A DNA stretch of 64,000 nucleotides from CALELF01 sp045617925 (GCA_045617925.1 JAZLJR010000053.1:1-64000), one strand, 5' to 3'; positions 51,530 through 60,790 are shown, counted from the stretch's first letter. The notes: generated by a model from the letters alone, not told the origin. Numbers and translations are program-made.

Positions 51530-52711
51530 TTATTTACATAACTTAGTCAAGGTGGCGACTGTATGGCAAATCATACATTCGCCCCTGCCAACTGAACCAG
51601 CTTCCTCTCCAGATTTAACTTTTAAGTTAAAGAATTTTGCAGATTGTTCTACATCAGATTTACTCGACATTTCATCTATTATTACGCTATTTATGTTATC
51701 TATCATCTTTGGAATAAGGTTACCTAGACGAGGTATTTGAGTGGTCAAGACAGAATCTATCCATTCAATAGACCAACCATCACTTAACACTCGTTGTATA
51801 CTGTTTCTTAATAATTCAATACTATTAACATCTTTATAAAGAGTGTCGCTTGCTGGAAAAAGAGTTCCTATATCTGGCAAGCCTGCTGCACCAAGCAATG
51901 CATCACATACAGCATGCGTGATTAAATCAGCATCTGAGTGACCAAGTAGCCCCATATCAAAAGGAATTTCAAGCCCAGCTAAAATTAGTTTTCTTCCTTT
52001 TACTAACCTATGTATATCATAGCCATAACCAACCCGAGAGATTTTAGTCATAGGATTTTCTGTCAATTTTTCCGCCACCTGCCAGTCAAATTTATCTGTA
52101 ATTTTAAAGTTCATTTCGTCTCCAATAACATAGCCAACTGAATTCTCATTGACTAGCATTGCCTCTGCTTCATCTCTTATGGTGGGATCTTTGTCCAATA
52201 ATTCTAATAACACATTTTTGTTGACTAACTGAGGTGTTTGGGTTCTATAAATTTTTGAACGATCTATTATTGTAAGTTTTTCGTTTTCAATATGTTTTAA
52301 TGCGTCAGATGATGGCAACAGGGGAATTACTGTTTCGTGATTACTATTAGCATTTATCAATCTTAAAATCAAGTCTGTAGTAACAAATGGTCTTGCAGCA
52401 TCATGTATTAAGGCATATTCTCCCTTGGCTGCTAAAAGACCTGCCTTGACAGATAAAGCTCGTTCAGCTCCTCCAGAAACACACTTGATGTTTAAGTTTA
52501 GCTTCTTACACTCATCTATACATGAAGTTAAATATGCCTGTGGCAATACAAGCACAACATCTAGCAGCGTATCTCCTAACAATTTGAGAGCTGTCCTGCA
52601 AGACCAAAGCCAAACAGGAGTATTTCCTAGTTTTCTAAATTGTTTAGGAATTCCACCAAGTCTCGTGCCACTTCCACCAGCAACAATTATAAAAGAATAT
52701 GTTTTTTGCAT
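51530..52711 (-). CDS. ispDF: Bifunctional IspD/IspF
   Basis: This is a fusion of 2-C-methyl-D-erythritol 4-phosphate cytidylyltransferase (IspD) and 2-C-methyl-D-erythritol 2,4-cyclodiphosphate synthase (IspF), two non-consecutive enzymes of the MEP isoprenoid pathway. The IspD half (to about residue 225) has VAGGSGTRLGGIPKQF, IHDAARPFVT and YRTQTPQ. The IspF half (about 230-393) has GYGYDIHRL (metal Asp-x-His), LLGHSDADLITHAVCDALLG, PDIGTLFP and VGRGECMICHTV. Fusions of this kind are known in several phyla. Confidence 0.96.
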   Translation of the reverse strand: MQKTYSFIIVAGGSGTRLGGIPKQFRKLGNTPVWLWSCRTALKLLGDTLLDVVLVLPQAYLTSCIDECKKLNLNIKCVSGGAERALSVKAGLLAAKGEYALIHDAARPFVTTDLILRLINANSNHETVIPLLPSSDALKHIENEKLTIIDRSKIYRTQTPQLVNKNVLLELLDKDPTIRDEAEAMLVNENSVGYVIGDEMNFKITDKFDWQVAEKLTENPMTKISRVGYGYDIHRLVKGRKLILAGLEIPFDMGLLGHSDADLITHAVCDALLGAAGLPDIGTLFPASDTLYKDVNSIELLRNSIQRVLSDGWSIEWIDSVLTTQIPRLGNLIPKMIDNINSVIIDEMSSKSDVEQSAKFFNLKVKSGEEAGSVGRGECMICHTVATLTKLCK

Positions 52712-52716
52712 TATAA

Positions 52717-53316
52717 TTATTCCATTTCTTGCCTTGAATCAAGTGCAATATGTAAAGTTACACGGTCCGCATAGCCGATAGAGCCCCCCACAGGAAGACC
52801 ATAGGATAATCTTGAAATTTTTACTGGAAAGTCTTTTAATGTATCACGCAATGCAAAGGCAGTTAAATCACCTTCCAAACGTGGAGAAGTGGCTATAATA
52901 ACCTCTCGAATATTACTATTTGCTATACGCTTTGCAAGAGCTTCTAAACTTTTAAGAGGTATAGTTTCGTTATTTAACGGTGAATAACGACCTCCTAAAA
53001 CATGATAGAGCCCATTGTAAACTCCAGCCTGTTCTATTGCCACACAATCTTCTTCTGTTTCAACAATACAAAGAGTTTTTTTATCTCTCATGTCATCACG
53101 GCAAATTGGACAAATATCTGCATCACTTATAGAACCACAGATTTCACAATGTTTGATATTTTCTGCTAGGGCTAATAGAGCATTAGCAAAAGTCTTTATC
53201 ATATCTTTGTTTTGGCGAAGAAGGTAAAAAACCATTCTTCTTGCAGTTTTTTCACCAACACCTGGCAATTTACTCCATATAGAAATGAGACTGCCAATGC
53301 TATCTGGTAATATCAT
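52717..53316 (-). CDS. recR: Recombination protein RecR
   Basis: RecR works with RecF/RecO to load RecA at gaps. The 199-residue protein has the helix-hairpin-helix (LPGVGEKTARRMVFYLL), the four-Cys zinc motif CEICGSISDADICPIC, and a Toprim domain (VETEEDCVAIEQAG, YHVLGGRYSPL). It directly follows ybaB, the near-universal pairing. Confidence 0.96.
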   Translation of the reverse strand: MILPDSIGSLISIWSKLPGVGEKTARRMVFYLLRQNKDMIKTFANALLALAENIKHCEICGSISDADICPICRDDMRDKKTLCIVETEEDCVAIEQAGVYNGLYHVLGGRYSPLNNETIPLKSLEALAKRIANSNIREVIIATSPRLEGDLTAFALRDTLKDFPVKISRLSYGLPVGGSIGYADRVTLHIALDSRQEME

Positions 53317-53640
53317 CTAAAATAGACCACCAAATCCACCACCGAATGCATTTAATCCACCTGAAACTGCATTCATTTTCTTTTCTGACTCAATTTTTGC
53401 TTTTTCCTGTGCGTCTTTTATAGCGACTACTAGCAAATCTTCAAGCATCTCAAGATCTTCAGCGTCAACTGCATCTTTTGTCAGCTTTATTGATATTATA
53501 TCTCCAGAGCCAGTAACTGTAGCGTTTACAGCACCACCACCAGCAGTCCCTGTTATCCTTGCATTGTCTAGCTCTTGTTGCGCAAGTGTCATTTGAGCCT
53601 GCATCTTTTGTGCTTGTTTCAAAATTTTATCCATTTTCAT
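53317..53640 (-). CDS. YbaB/EbfC family nucleoid-associated protein
   Basis: A 107-residue DNA-binding protein of the YbaB family: MLKQAQKMQAQM-like start (ILKQAQKMQAQMTLAQQEL), ITGTAGGGAVNATVTG and LEDLLVVAIKDAQEK. The Gly/Phe-rich tail (NAFGGGFGGLF) is typical. It abuts recR with no gap. Confidence 0.94.
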   Translation of the reverse strand: MKMDKILKQAQKMQAQMTLAQQELDNARITGTAGGGAVNATVTGSGDIISIKLTKDAVDAEDLEMLEDLLVVAIKDAQEKAKIESEKKMNAVSGGLNAFGGGFGGLF

Positions 53641-53678
53641 AATTGATGCTCTCCAATCATTCTGTCATATAGACAGTT

Positions 53679-55412
53679 TTATTTATCTGTGTTGTTTTTG
53701 TATGTATCTAGGTGTAAAAAAGTAGCAATAACAAGTAATGCAAATTTAGGTAATTTTATAATTCGTTTCCAGCGGAAAGGTTCTTGAATTACTCTATAAA
53801 GCCATTCCAAACCTAGCTTTTGCCAAGATTTGGGGGCACGAGTCAACCTACCGCTAAGAACATCCATAGTTCCACCTATTCCCATACCAATTGTGGCTCC
53901 AGTCTTTTGTAGATTATCATAGAGCCAATACTCTTGTTTGGGCACGCCTAAACCAACAAATAATATATCTGCACCGCTTGATTTTATATCTGCGCATATC
54001 TCATCAATCTGTGCTGGAGTAAAGAAACCATTTCTAGTATAGGAAACTTGCAAGGATGGAAATTGTTCTTTCAACTTAGCTGTTGCTTCTTCTGCAACAC
54101 CTTTTTGCCCACCAAGGAAAGCTAATTTTAAATCATTCTTTGATGCAAACTCTGCTAAATCAACAGTAAATTCGCAACCTGGTATTCTTTCTTGAACTGG
54201 TGTGCGTAAAAATTTTAATGCAGTTATAAGCCCCATACCATCGGGTAACACAAGAGAAGCATTTTGGACAACATTAGCATATCTTTTGTCCGTTCTGCTC
54301 AAAAGTGCAGCAAGTGCATCAGGTGTAACTATGATGTGGGGTGTATTTTTTTCTGTAGAAAACCAACTACTAACCTTGCTTAATGCGAACTTTTTTGATA
54401 CATTGTCTGCCCTTATACCCCAAAGTGTAGGGTGGCGTTTATCCAGTGTCATTGTGTCTTCCTTTCTGTCAAAAAATATAAAGACTAATGATAATACAAA
54501 CATTATGAAAAAGATGTTGTGCCTAATGCGTCCAGTTCCACACAAAGAAAGCAAAATGCTTGATATTATAGAACAAAACACATATACATTAATTGCTGTT
54601 GAGTGTGTATAACCAGAAGAAAGCATAGTGGAGTATACTGCCATATGTGGTGCAAAGTTATTCTTTGAGATAAAAAATCTAAAGACATTTTCAACCCAAG
54701 TCGTTACCAAAAGCAAAAAGAAGCCAAAGCTCATTAGCAACATTGAATAGAGAGGAATACCGCAACTTACTGTTCTGATAAATGTTCCTGCAAACAAAAC
54801 ACCCCATAAGGCGGTCAAAGGTTCTGTAAGTCGCCTGTAAGTATACGTTTGGCGTCTAAAGAATGTAAAAAATATACATAAGCTTGCAAGGCAAATAAAT
54901 AATATATCCCCCTGTATACCTGTAAAAACTAAGACATGGGCAGTAAACACTAACCATAATGATAAAATCATTGGACCAGCAAGCCCAGGTATATCATCAA
55001 GTGCATTTAAAGCAATGGGGAACAAGCCAAAAACTAAAGCGCCAATTGCAATTGATGCAACGTAGCTAATACAATAGAATTCATTCGGGCTTATTTCAAC
55101 AAAACTTACTCTTGTGCCACCTATTGAAAAAATAATGCCAATAATAAAATAACATATTTCAAGATTTCTTACCATTTGAAACCGTTGGCAAAAGCCAAAA
55201 CATGCAGCAACAACAGCGGCAGCACATGTCATTCGCAGAAGCGAATCTTCCATCCAAATTCCCATTAGGGCTATTGTGGCAATTAGTGAAATATCTTTGA
55301 AATAAAAATATTGATCACTCTCTAGGTGCTCTTTAAAAAAATACTGCAATAGCAAACAGGAAGCACACAATACAAATATAAATAAAGAATTCTGAATTAA
55401 TGTTTGTGACAT
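53679..55412 (-). CDS. Degenerate WecA/MraY-like membrane domain fused to WecG/TagA-type glycosyltransferase
   Basis: The C-terminal part (from about residue 330) is a GT26 WecG/TagA/CpsF transferase, with VTPDALAAL, NASLVLPDGMGLI, ERIPGCEFT, FLGGQKGVAEEA, ADILFVGLGVPKQEYW, GIGGTMDVLSGRL and RAPKSWQKLGLEWLYRVIQEP. Such enzymes add N-acetylmannosaminuronic acid or N-acetylmannosamine to polyprenyl-PP-GlcNAc. The N-terminal 320 residues form about ten membrane helices. IGGTRVSFVEIS and ALNALDDIPGLAG sit where WecA/TagO proteins have their second motif (NAxNxxDGxDGL), but the first DD motif and the final His motif look lost. I infer a fused, probably inactive WecA-like domain. The ATG at 55412 has GAGGAT upstream. 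Confidence 0.8.
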   Translation of the reverse strand: MSQTLIQNSLFIFVLCASCLLLQYFFKEHLESDQYFYFKDISLIATIALMGIWMEDSLLRMTCAAAVVAACFGFCQRFQMVRNLEICYFIIGIIFSIGGTRVSFVEISPNEFYCISYVASIAIGALVFGLFPIALNALDDIPGLAGPMILSLWLVFTAHVLVFTGIQGDILFICLASLCIFFTFFRRQTYTYRRLTEPLTALWGVLFAGTFIRTVSCGIPLYSMLLMSFGFFLLLVTTWVENVFRFFISKNNFAPHMAVYSTMLSSGYTHSTAINVYVFCSIISSILLSLCGTGRIRHNIFFIMFVLSLVFIFFDRKEDTMTLDKRHPTLWGIRADNVSKKFALSKVSSWFSTEKNTPHIIVTPDALAALLSRTDKRYANVVQNASLVLPDGMGLITALKFLRTPVQERIPGCEFTVDLAEFASKNDLKLAFLGGQKGVAEEATAKLKEQFPSLQVSYTRNGFFTPAQIDEICADIKSSGADILFVGLGVPKQEYWLYDNLQKTGATIGMGIGGTMDVLSGRLTRAPKSWQKLGLEWLYRVIQEPFRWKRIIKLPKFALLVIATFLHLDTYKNNTDK

Positions 55413-55441
55413 AAATCCTATCCTCATTTTTATAAATACAA

Positions 55442-55472
55442 TAAAGAGGCTAAGAGTTAACCAGCCTCTTTA
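55442..55472 (-). terminator. Probable terminator after serS
   Basis: TAAAGAGGCT / AGCCTCTTTA is a 10-base-pair stem with an 11-base loop, seven bases after the serS stop. The T-rich tail on the minus strand is interrupted (TTTATTGTATTTAT). Confidence 0.55.
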
Positions 55473-55478
55473 TAAGTA

Positions 55479-56750
55479 TTAGCTTATTTTTTCTATATTT
55501 CCCATATATGGACGCAAAACAGAAGGAATGACAACACTGCCGTCTGCCTGCTGATAGTTCTCCAGTATAGCGATAAGCGTCCTGCCTATAGCTAATCCAG
55601 AACCATTTAATGTGTGAACCAATCTTGGTTTTGAACCATTACTTGGTTTATATCTCATATTTAATCTACGAGCTTGGAAATCTTCGCAATTGCTGCAAGA
55701 GCTAATTTCCCTATACATATTCTGTGAAGGCAACCAAACCTCAATGTCATAGGTTTTGGATGCACCAAATCCCATATCGCCAGTTGAAAGAACAATTACT
55801 CTATATGGAATTTCTAAAAGTTGCAAAACTTTTTCTGCACAATTAGTCATATGTTCAAGCTCATCATAGCTCTTTTCAGGAGTAGATATTTTTACCATTT
55901 CTACCTTGTCAAACTGGTGTTGGCGGAGCATTCCACGCATATCCCTGCCATAGCTACCAGCCTCTCTTCTAAAACAAGGAGTATATGCACAATAATATTT
56001 TGGTAGGTCTGTCTCCTTAAAGGTTTCTCCGCTATGAATATTTGTCAACGGCACTTCTGCCGTAGGAATCAACCAAAGGTCATCGTTATTGCATCTGTAT
56101 AAATCTTCAGCAAATTTCGGTAGTTGACCAGTGCCAGTCATAGTTTTTGTGTTTACGAGAACAGGTGGCATAACTTCCGTAAAACCATGCTCACGTGTAT
56201 GTAAATCTAGCATAAAATTGAGTAGAGCTCTTTCTAATTTGGCTCCATAACCTTTTAAAATTGTAAAACGGCTTTCTGCTAGTTTAACACCACGTTCAAA
56301 ATCAAGTATGTCTAAAGCTTCACCTATTTCCCAATGCGGCTTTGGTTCAAAATCAAATTCTCTTGGCTCTCCCCAACGACGAATTTCTACATTGTCGTTT
56401 TCGTCTTTGCCAATTGGAACAGTAGAGTGGGGCATATTAGGAATTGATAAAGCCATTGAGTTTAACTCTTCTTGAATTTTGTTAGAGTCATCATCTAATT
56501 TTTTTATTTCATCGCCTAAATTTCTAATTTCGTTTTGCAATTCAGTGGCATCCTCACCATTACGTTTCATGATACCAACCTGTTTTGAGCCAGAGTTTCT
56601 TTTCTCTTTTAGAGTTTCAACCTTAACTAAAATTTCACGACGTGATTTTTCCAATTCCATAAATTTGTCTAGGTCAAAAGCATTGTTACGGGATTGTAAC
56701 ATGGCTTTAACTGTTTCGTAGTTTTCTCTAACCCACTTTATATCTAACAT
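55479..56750 (-). CDS. serS: Seryl-tRNA synthetase
   Basis: A class II synthetase of 423 residues. The N-terminal coiled-coil tRNA-binding arm (about 30-100) is followed by motif 2 (FRREAGSYGRDMRGMLRQHQF in part: GRDMRGMLRQHQFDKVE), LIPTAEVPLTN, EISSCSNCEDFQARR and motif 3 NGSGLAIGRTLIAILEN. It charges the two Ser tRNAs at 47559 and 47906. No T-box leader fits the 100-base gap upstream. Confidence 0.97.
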   Translation of the reverse strand: MLDIKWVRENYETVKAMLQSRNNAFDLDKFMELEKSRREILVKVETLKEKRNSGSKQVGIMKRNGEDATELQNEIRNLGDEIKKLDDDSNKIQEELNSMALSIPNMPHSTVPIGKDENDNVEIRRWGEPREFDFEPKPHWEIGEALDILDFERGVKLAESRFTILKGYGAKLERALLNFMLDLHTREHGFTEVMPPVLVNTKTMTGTGQLPKFAEDLYRCNNDDLWLIPTAEVPLTNIHSGETFKETDLPKYYCAYTPCFRREAGSYGRDMRGMLRQHQFDKVEMVKISTPEKSYDELEHMTNCAEKVLQLLEIPYRVIVLSTGDMGFGASKTYDIEVWLPSQNMYREISSCSNCEDFQARRLNMRYKPSNGSKPRLVHTLNGSGLAIGRTLIAILENYQQADGSVVIPSVLRPYMGNIEKIS

Positions 56751-56806
56751 AATATGCCTCCAAAAATCTATAAATAAACTATATAGTCCACAAAATCAAC
56801 AGACGC

Positions 56807-56815
56807 ATTATAACA
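56807..56815 (-). promoter_or_regulatory. Extended -10 promoter element of serS
   Basis: On the minus strand TGT-TATAAT forms an extended -10 box (TGnTATAAT) 57 bases before serS, just after the uvrC end. No good -35 box is visible, as expected for extended -10 promoters. Confidence 0.5.
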
Positions 56816-56852
56816 GAAATTATTTATTTTTTCACTAAAATAAATCAGTAAT

Positions 56853-58307
56853 TTAAAAATTTTCTTCTTTGTGGAAATAATTATATATGGTTGTAGCAAG
56901 TTTTTTACCAATACCATTAACTTCTTCAAGTGCTTTAACACTAGCATTGCTAACATTTTTAGTGCTTCCAAACTTTGCAATTAAAAGCAAAGCTTTTGAA
57001 TGACTTATTCCAGGAATATCCTCAAGTTTGGAATGTTGCATAAGTATATCGCGTTTATGTCTATGACTAGTGATAGCAAATCTGTGTGCTTCATCACGTA
57101 TTTTTTGCAATAATTTTAATACTTCGTTATTTCTTTCTAATACTACAGGTTGAGGATCATATTCAGTGTATATTTCTTCGTTTTTTTCTGCCAAGGCAAG
57201 TAATGGCACCTTGACGTTAAGCATATTGAGTGCCTCTCTGGCAAAAGCTAGTTGCTCGTTTCCTCCATCAATTAAAATCAATTGTGGTAGGGGAGATTGT
57301 CCTTCTATAACTCTCTTGTATCTTCTGTAAACAGTTTCTTTTATAGAGCGAAAATCATCGGGCTTTTCCAGTTGAATATTAAATTTTCTGTATAGACTGG
57401 GGTTTGGATATCCCTGTTCAAATACTACGACTACACCAACAGTTCCCTTGCCTCCAGTATGTGATATATCAAAACAATCAATTCTCCAAGGAATAAGAGG
57501 CAAATTAAAAGTTTTTTGCACAGCTAAAAGCGTTGATAAATAATTTTCTTCCTCCATTTTTGCATCTGGCGTGGAATGTTTTTGGCGCGATACTCGCCAC
57601 AGTGCTCGTATAATGTCACGTATTTTTGCTGCTTCTTCAAACTGCATTGATTTAGCAGCATTGTCCATTCTTTGCCTTAAACGCTCAGTAAGCTGTAACG
57701 AATTACCTTGCAATAATAATATTACGTCAGCAACTCTTTCTTTATATTCCTTTTCTGTGCATTTAGCAGCACAGGGTCCTAAACATCGACCAAGACTATA
57801 TTTCATGCATGGTCTTTTTGGAAAATGTTTTACAAGATCATAATTACAGGTTCTTAGTGGCATATACCTTTCAATTAAACGAAGAAGTAGCTTAACCTCA
57901 CCAACACGAACAAATGGACCAATGTAATTTCCACCATCGTCCAAAACTACACGAGTAAATTCAAGCCGAGGAAATTTTTCGTCAGTAACTTTTATGTAAC
58001 CATACCTTTCATTCATTTTTAAATCTACATTGAAGAATGGTTGATATAATTTTATTAGACGATTTTCTAATATCAGGGCTTCAATTTCGGATTCAACGCG
58101 AATAGTGGATATGTCGTAAATTGTATCTACGAGCTTTCTCAAACGAGGACTTGCAAAGTTTTGATGTCGAAAATATGACAAGACACGCTTCTTTAAAGAC
58201 TTTGCTTTTCCTATGTAGATAATATTATAATCTGCATCTCGCATGAGATATACACCAGGTCTATTAGGAAAACGCTTTACATATGCTATAAGTTCTTCTT
58301 TTATCAT
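56853..58307 (-). CDS. uvrC: Excinuclease ABC subunit C, compact form
   Basis: UvrC makes both incisions in nucleotide-excision repair. The 484-residue protein has the GIY-YIG nuclease (PGVYLMRDADYNIIYIGKAK), a four-Cys region (CNYD...CMKYSLGRCLGPCAAKC) and the UVR motif at about 206-235. The RNase-H-like 5'-incision domain has Asp in CFDISHTGG (about 275), LILIDGGNEQ and His in DEAHRFA, and two C-terminal helix-hairpin-helix motifs follow (LEDIPGISHSKA, LEEVNGIGKKLA). E. coli UvrC has 610 residues; about 110 are missing between UVR and the RNase H core. The ATG at 58307 has GAGG upstream. Confidence 0.94.
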   Translation of the reverse strand: MIKEELIAYVKRFPNRPGVYLMRDADYNIIYIGKAKSLKKRVLSYFRHQNFASPRLRKLVDTIYDISTIRVESEIEALILENRLIKLYQPFFNVDLKMNERYGYIKVTDEKFPRLEFTRVVLDDGGNYIGPFVRVGEVKLLLRLIERYMPLRTCNYDLVKHFPKRPCMKYSLGRCLGPCAAKCTEKEYKERVADVILLLQGNSLQLTERLRQRMDNAAKSMQFEEAAKIRDIIRALWRVSRQKHSTPDAKMEEENYLSTLLAVQKTFNLPLIPWRIDCFDISHTGGKGTVGVVVVFEQGYPNPSLYRKFNIQLEKPDDFRSIKETVYRRYKRVIEGQSPLPQLILIDGGNEQLAFAREALNMLNVKVPLLALAEKNEEIYTEYDPQPVVLERNNEVLKLLQKIRDEAHRFAITSHRHKRDILMQHSKLEDIPGISHSKALLLIAKFGSTKNVSNASVKALEEVNGIGKKLATTIYNYFHKEENF

Positions 58308-58331
58308 TGAATATTCCTCTAAAAACATAAC

Positions 58332-58359
58332 TTGCACAAGCTACGAAATTATGTATAAT
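58332..58359 (+). promoter_or_regulatory. Promoter of cysS
   Basis: TTGCAC (58332-58337) and consensus TATAAT (58354-58359) are 16 bases apart, 40 bases before the ATG. It is divergent from uvrC. Confidence 0.8.
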
Positions 58360-58398
58360 TACATTGTTTATTATTTTAACACATACAGGAGAAATTTG

Positions 58399-59799
58399 AT
58401 GTCACTTTATGTTTATAATGACTTAACAAGAAAAAAAGAAGAATTTATACCAGTGGAGAAGGGGCGTGTTAAATTTTACGTCTGTGGTCCCACAGTATAT
58501 GATTACTTTCATATTGGTAACGCTAGACCTTTTGTAGTTTTTGATACTTTTAGACGTTATCTTGAATATCTTGGCTATGATGTAACCTTTGTTCAAAATT
58601 TTACCGACATTGACGATAAAATGATAAAGCGTGCCAACGAAAGAGGAATTACAGTTGCAGAGTTGGCAGAAGAATTCATAAAAGCTTACTTTGAAGATGT
58701 AGAAGCTCTCGGTGTTCACATTGCAACAGTTCATCCAAGAGCAACAAAAGAAATAGATACTATTATAGAAATTATAGGTAAGTTAATAGATACTAGGCAT
58801 GCCTATGTGTCAAACGGAGATGTTTATTTTGCAGTAGATAGTTTTAAAGAATATGGGAAGTTGTCAAAACAAAGCATAGATGATTTACAATCAGGTGCAA
58901 GAGTTGAACCAGGTGAACAGAAAAAAAATCCATTAGACTTTGCACTTTGGAAAGCAGCTAAACCAGGAGAACCAAAATGGCAGTGTCCGTGGGGAGAGGG
59001 AAGACCCGGTTGGCATATTGAATGTTCAGCAATGTCCACAAAATATCTAGGAAAGACTATTGATATACATGGTGGTGGAAGCGATTTAATTTTTCCACAT
59101 CATGAAAACGAAATCGCACAAAGCGAATGTGCAAACAATGCACAGTTTGTCAAATATTGGTTGCACAATGCGTATTTACTCATAAATTCGGAAAAAATGT
59201 CGAAGTCATTAGGTAATTTCTTGACTGTTCGTGAGATTAGAAAAAAGATTAATCCTTTAATCTTAAGATTTTTCCTATTATCTGCACATTACAGATCACC
59301 TTTGAACTTTACAGAGGAAGCTTTAATGCAAGCAAAATCAGCACTTGAGAGAATTCATATAGCTTACAATGAATTAATTTTTGCGTTAGATAATAGAACC
59401 GATGGTGAAAAATCCGTTGAATTATCTAAGGCAGTTGATGAAGCAAAAACAAAGTTTGAAGAAGCTATGAATGATGATTTTAATACAGCAAGTGCATTTG
59501 CAGTTATATTTGACCTAGTGAAAACATTAAATAAATATCTAAAAGATAATCTAACGGTAGATAAAGACGCATTACAGCATGCTAATGAGTTCTTCAATAT
59601 AACAAATACCATACTTGGTTATCTGCCAACAAAAGAAAATAATGACGATACATCAGAAATTGATTTATTAATCAATGAACGTAATGAGGCTAGAAAAAAT
59701 AAAGATTTTAAGAGATCTGATGAAATTCGTGATATGTTATTAAAACAGGGAATAATTATTGAAGACACAAAAGATGGCACAAGATGGCGTAAGCAATAA
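58399..59799 (+). CDS. cysS: Cysteinyl-tRNA synthetase
   Basis: A class I synthetase of 466 residues: zinc Cys in FYVCGPTVYD, the HIGH-like HIGNARP, GWHIECSAMS (zinc Cys), HGGGSDLIFPHHENEIAQSE and the KMSKS loop SEKMSKSLGNF. A C-terminal anticodon-binding helical domain follows. I chose the ATG at 58399, with AGGAG upstream and homology beginning there; upstream in-frame codons reach into uvrC. Confidence 0.97.
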   Translation: MSLYVYNDLTRKKEEFIPVEKGRVKFYVCGPTVYDYFHIGNARPFVVFDTFRRYLEYLGYDVTFVQNFTDIDDKMIKRANERGITVAELAEEFIKAYFEDVEALGVHIATVHPRATKEIDTIIEIIGKLIDTRHAYVSNGDVYFAVDSFKEYGKLSKQSIDDLQSGARVEPGEQKKNPLDFALWKAAKPGEPKWQCPWGEGRPGWHIECSAMSTKYLGKTIDIHGGGSDLIFPHHENEIAQSECANNAQFVKYWLHNAYLLINSEKMSKSLGNFLTVREIRKKINPLILRFFLLSAHYRSPLNFTEEALMQAKSALERIHIAYNELIFALDNRTDGEKSVELSKAVDEAKTKFEEAMNDDFNTASAFAVIFDLVKTLNKYLKDNLTVDKDALQHANEFFNITNTILGYLPTKENNDDTSEIDLLINERNEARKNKDFKRSDEIRDMLLKQGIIIEDTKDGTRWRKQ

Positions 59800-59835
59800 A
59801 ATAATTATTAAATAAACTAGAAAGTAGGTGATTGT

Positions 59836-59985
59836 ATGTTAGATTACTTTTTTTGTTTTTTGTACATATTGTGGTGTTTTGTTCCTTTCCTGTTTTTGAT
59901 TTTACTATTTAAAATATGTTGTAGAATTTATTGGAAGGAAAAAGAGAGGCATCAAAAGAATAAGATAGAGCAAGAGCAGAAGTAA
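59836..59985 (+). CDS. Small single-pass membrane peptide (49 residues), unknown
   Basis: A short frame starting at ATG 59836 with AGGTG six bases upstream. Residues 4-26 are extremely hydrophobic and aromatic (YFFCFLYILWCFVPFLFLIL in part), followed by three Cys and a charged, Lys/Glu/Gln-rich tail. I do not recognise a family. The good ribosome site, the membrane-plus-charged-tail layout and a terminator 30 bases downstream support a real gene, probably co-transcribed with cysS. Confidence 0.5.
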   Translation: MLDYFFCFLYILWCFVPFLFLILLFKICCRIYWKEKERHQKNKIEQEQK

Positions 59986-60013
59986 GAATATTATTCTTTT
60001 CTTTTAATAAAAT

Positions 60014-60054
60014 AAAATACTAGCATTGTCGTTATGACTTTGCTAGTATTTTTT
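60014..60054 (+). terminator. Intrinsic terminator after cysS and the small peptide
   Basis: AAAATACTAGCA / TGCTAGTATTTT with a 15-base loop is followed by T6. The stretch 60055-60175 beyond it is AT-rich and holds no gene I can see. Confidence 0.8.
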
Positions 60055-60175
60055 ATCATTTAATAAAATGTCCTATAATTGCTCTTATGTAATATTATGT
60101 TTATACAATTAATAGACATAATATATTCAACAGATTATGAAGTTTATTTATTCAAGCTAAACTAGGCCATGCAAG

Positions 60176-60790
60176 TTAAGAATTATTATTGTTGTTGTTA
60201 ACCTCATCTGCATCACGCTTTTTACTAGAGGTCATTTTAACAGTCCCATTTAATTTAGCTCCTTTAGTAATCTCTATGCTAGTTGATGTTATGTCACCAT
60301 TTATAACAGAATTAGCTCCTAGATAAATATCACCATGTGTCTCGATATTACCAACCATAGACCCTTTTACAGAAACTGAACCAAGCGTTTTTACATCACC
60401 CTTAAGGACGCAACCTTCATCAATTTGTATAACGTCACGTGCTTCAAGATTTCCAGTTACAGATGCATTATGGTTCAAAAAAATGCATTGTGCTGTAGTG
60501 TTGCCAAAGCACTGACTTGATATATAGACACTTCCACCATTACAATCGATGTTCCCTTTTATTTTGCCAAAAATTTCTATATCTGTATCCGCAAGATGAA
60601 TATCACCTACTATATCCATCCCTTCTGTAATTAAACTCTTTTTTCGTATAACAGGTAGATTATTAAATTCACTATCTGCTATCTTTACATCGTTCATTAC
60701 TTCAATAGAATTCTCATCTAAGGTCATTGAAAAATTACCATCTTTTAATTCATTTACTGCTTTCTTTAAATTTGCCCAAGTATTAGCCAT
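60176..60790 (-). CDS. Bactofilin family polymer-forming cytoskeletal protein
   Basis: Bactofilins form filaments that organise envelope synthesis. The 204-residue protein has a bactofilin core (about residues 55-185) of repeated beta-helix turns such as GDIHLADTDIEIFGKIKGNI, VTGNLEARDVIQIDEG, LKGDVKTLGSVSVKGSMVGN and GDITSTSIEITKGAKLNG. The N-terminal 50 residues are less ordered and the tail is Asn-rich. It lies directly after the deacetylase frame, which fits a role in cell-wall remodelling. Confidence 0.88.
   Translation of the reverse strand: MANTWANLKKAVNELKDGNFSMTLDENSIEVMNDVKIADSEFNNLPVIRKKSLITEGMDIVGDIHLADTDIEIFGKIKGNIDCNGGSVYISSQCFGNTTAQCIFLNHNASVTGNLEARDVIQIDEGCVLKGDVKTLGSVSVKGSMVGNIETHGDIYLGANSVINGDITSTSIEITKGAKLNGTVKMTSSKKRDADEVNNNNNNS

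Noticed and set aside
56751..56852. T-box leader upstream of serS
   Set aside because: The gap is only about 100 bases and I see neither the conserved T-box sequence nor a terminator/antiterminator pair.
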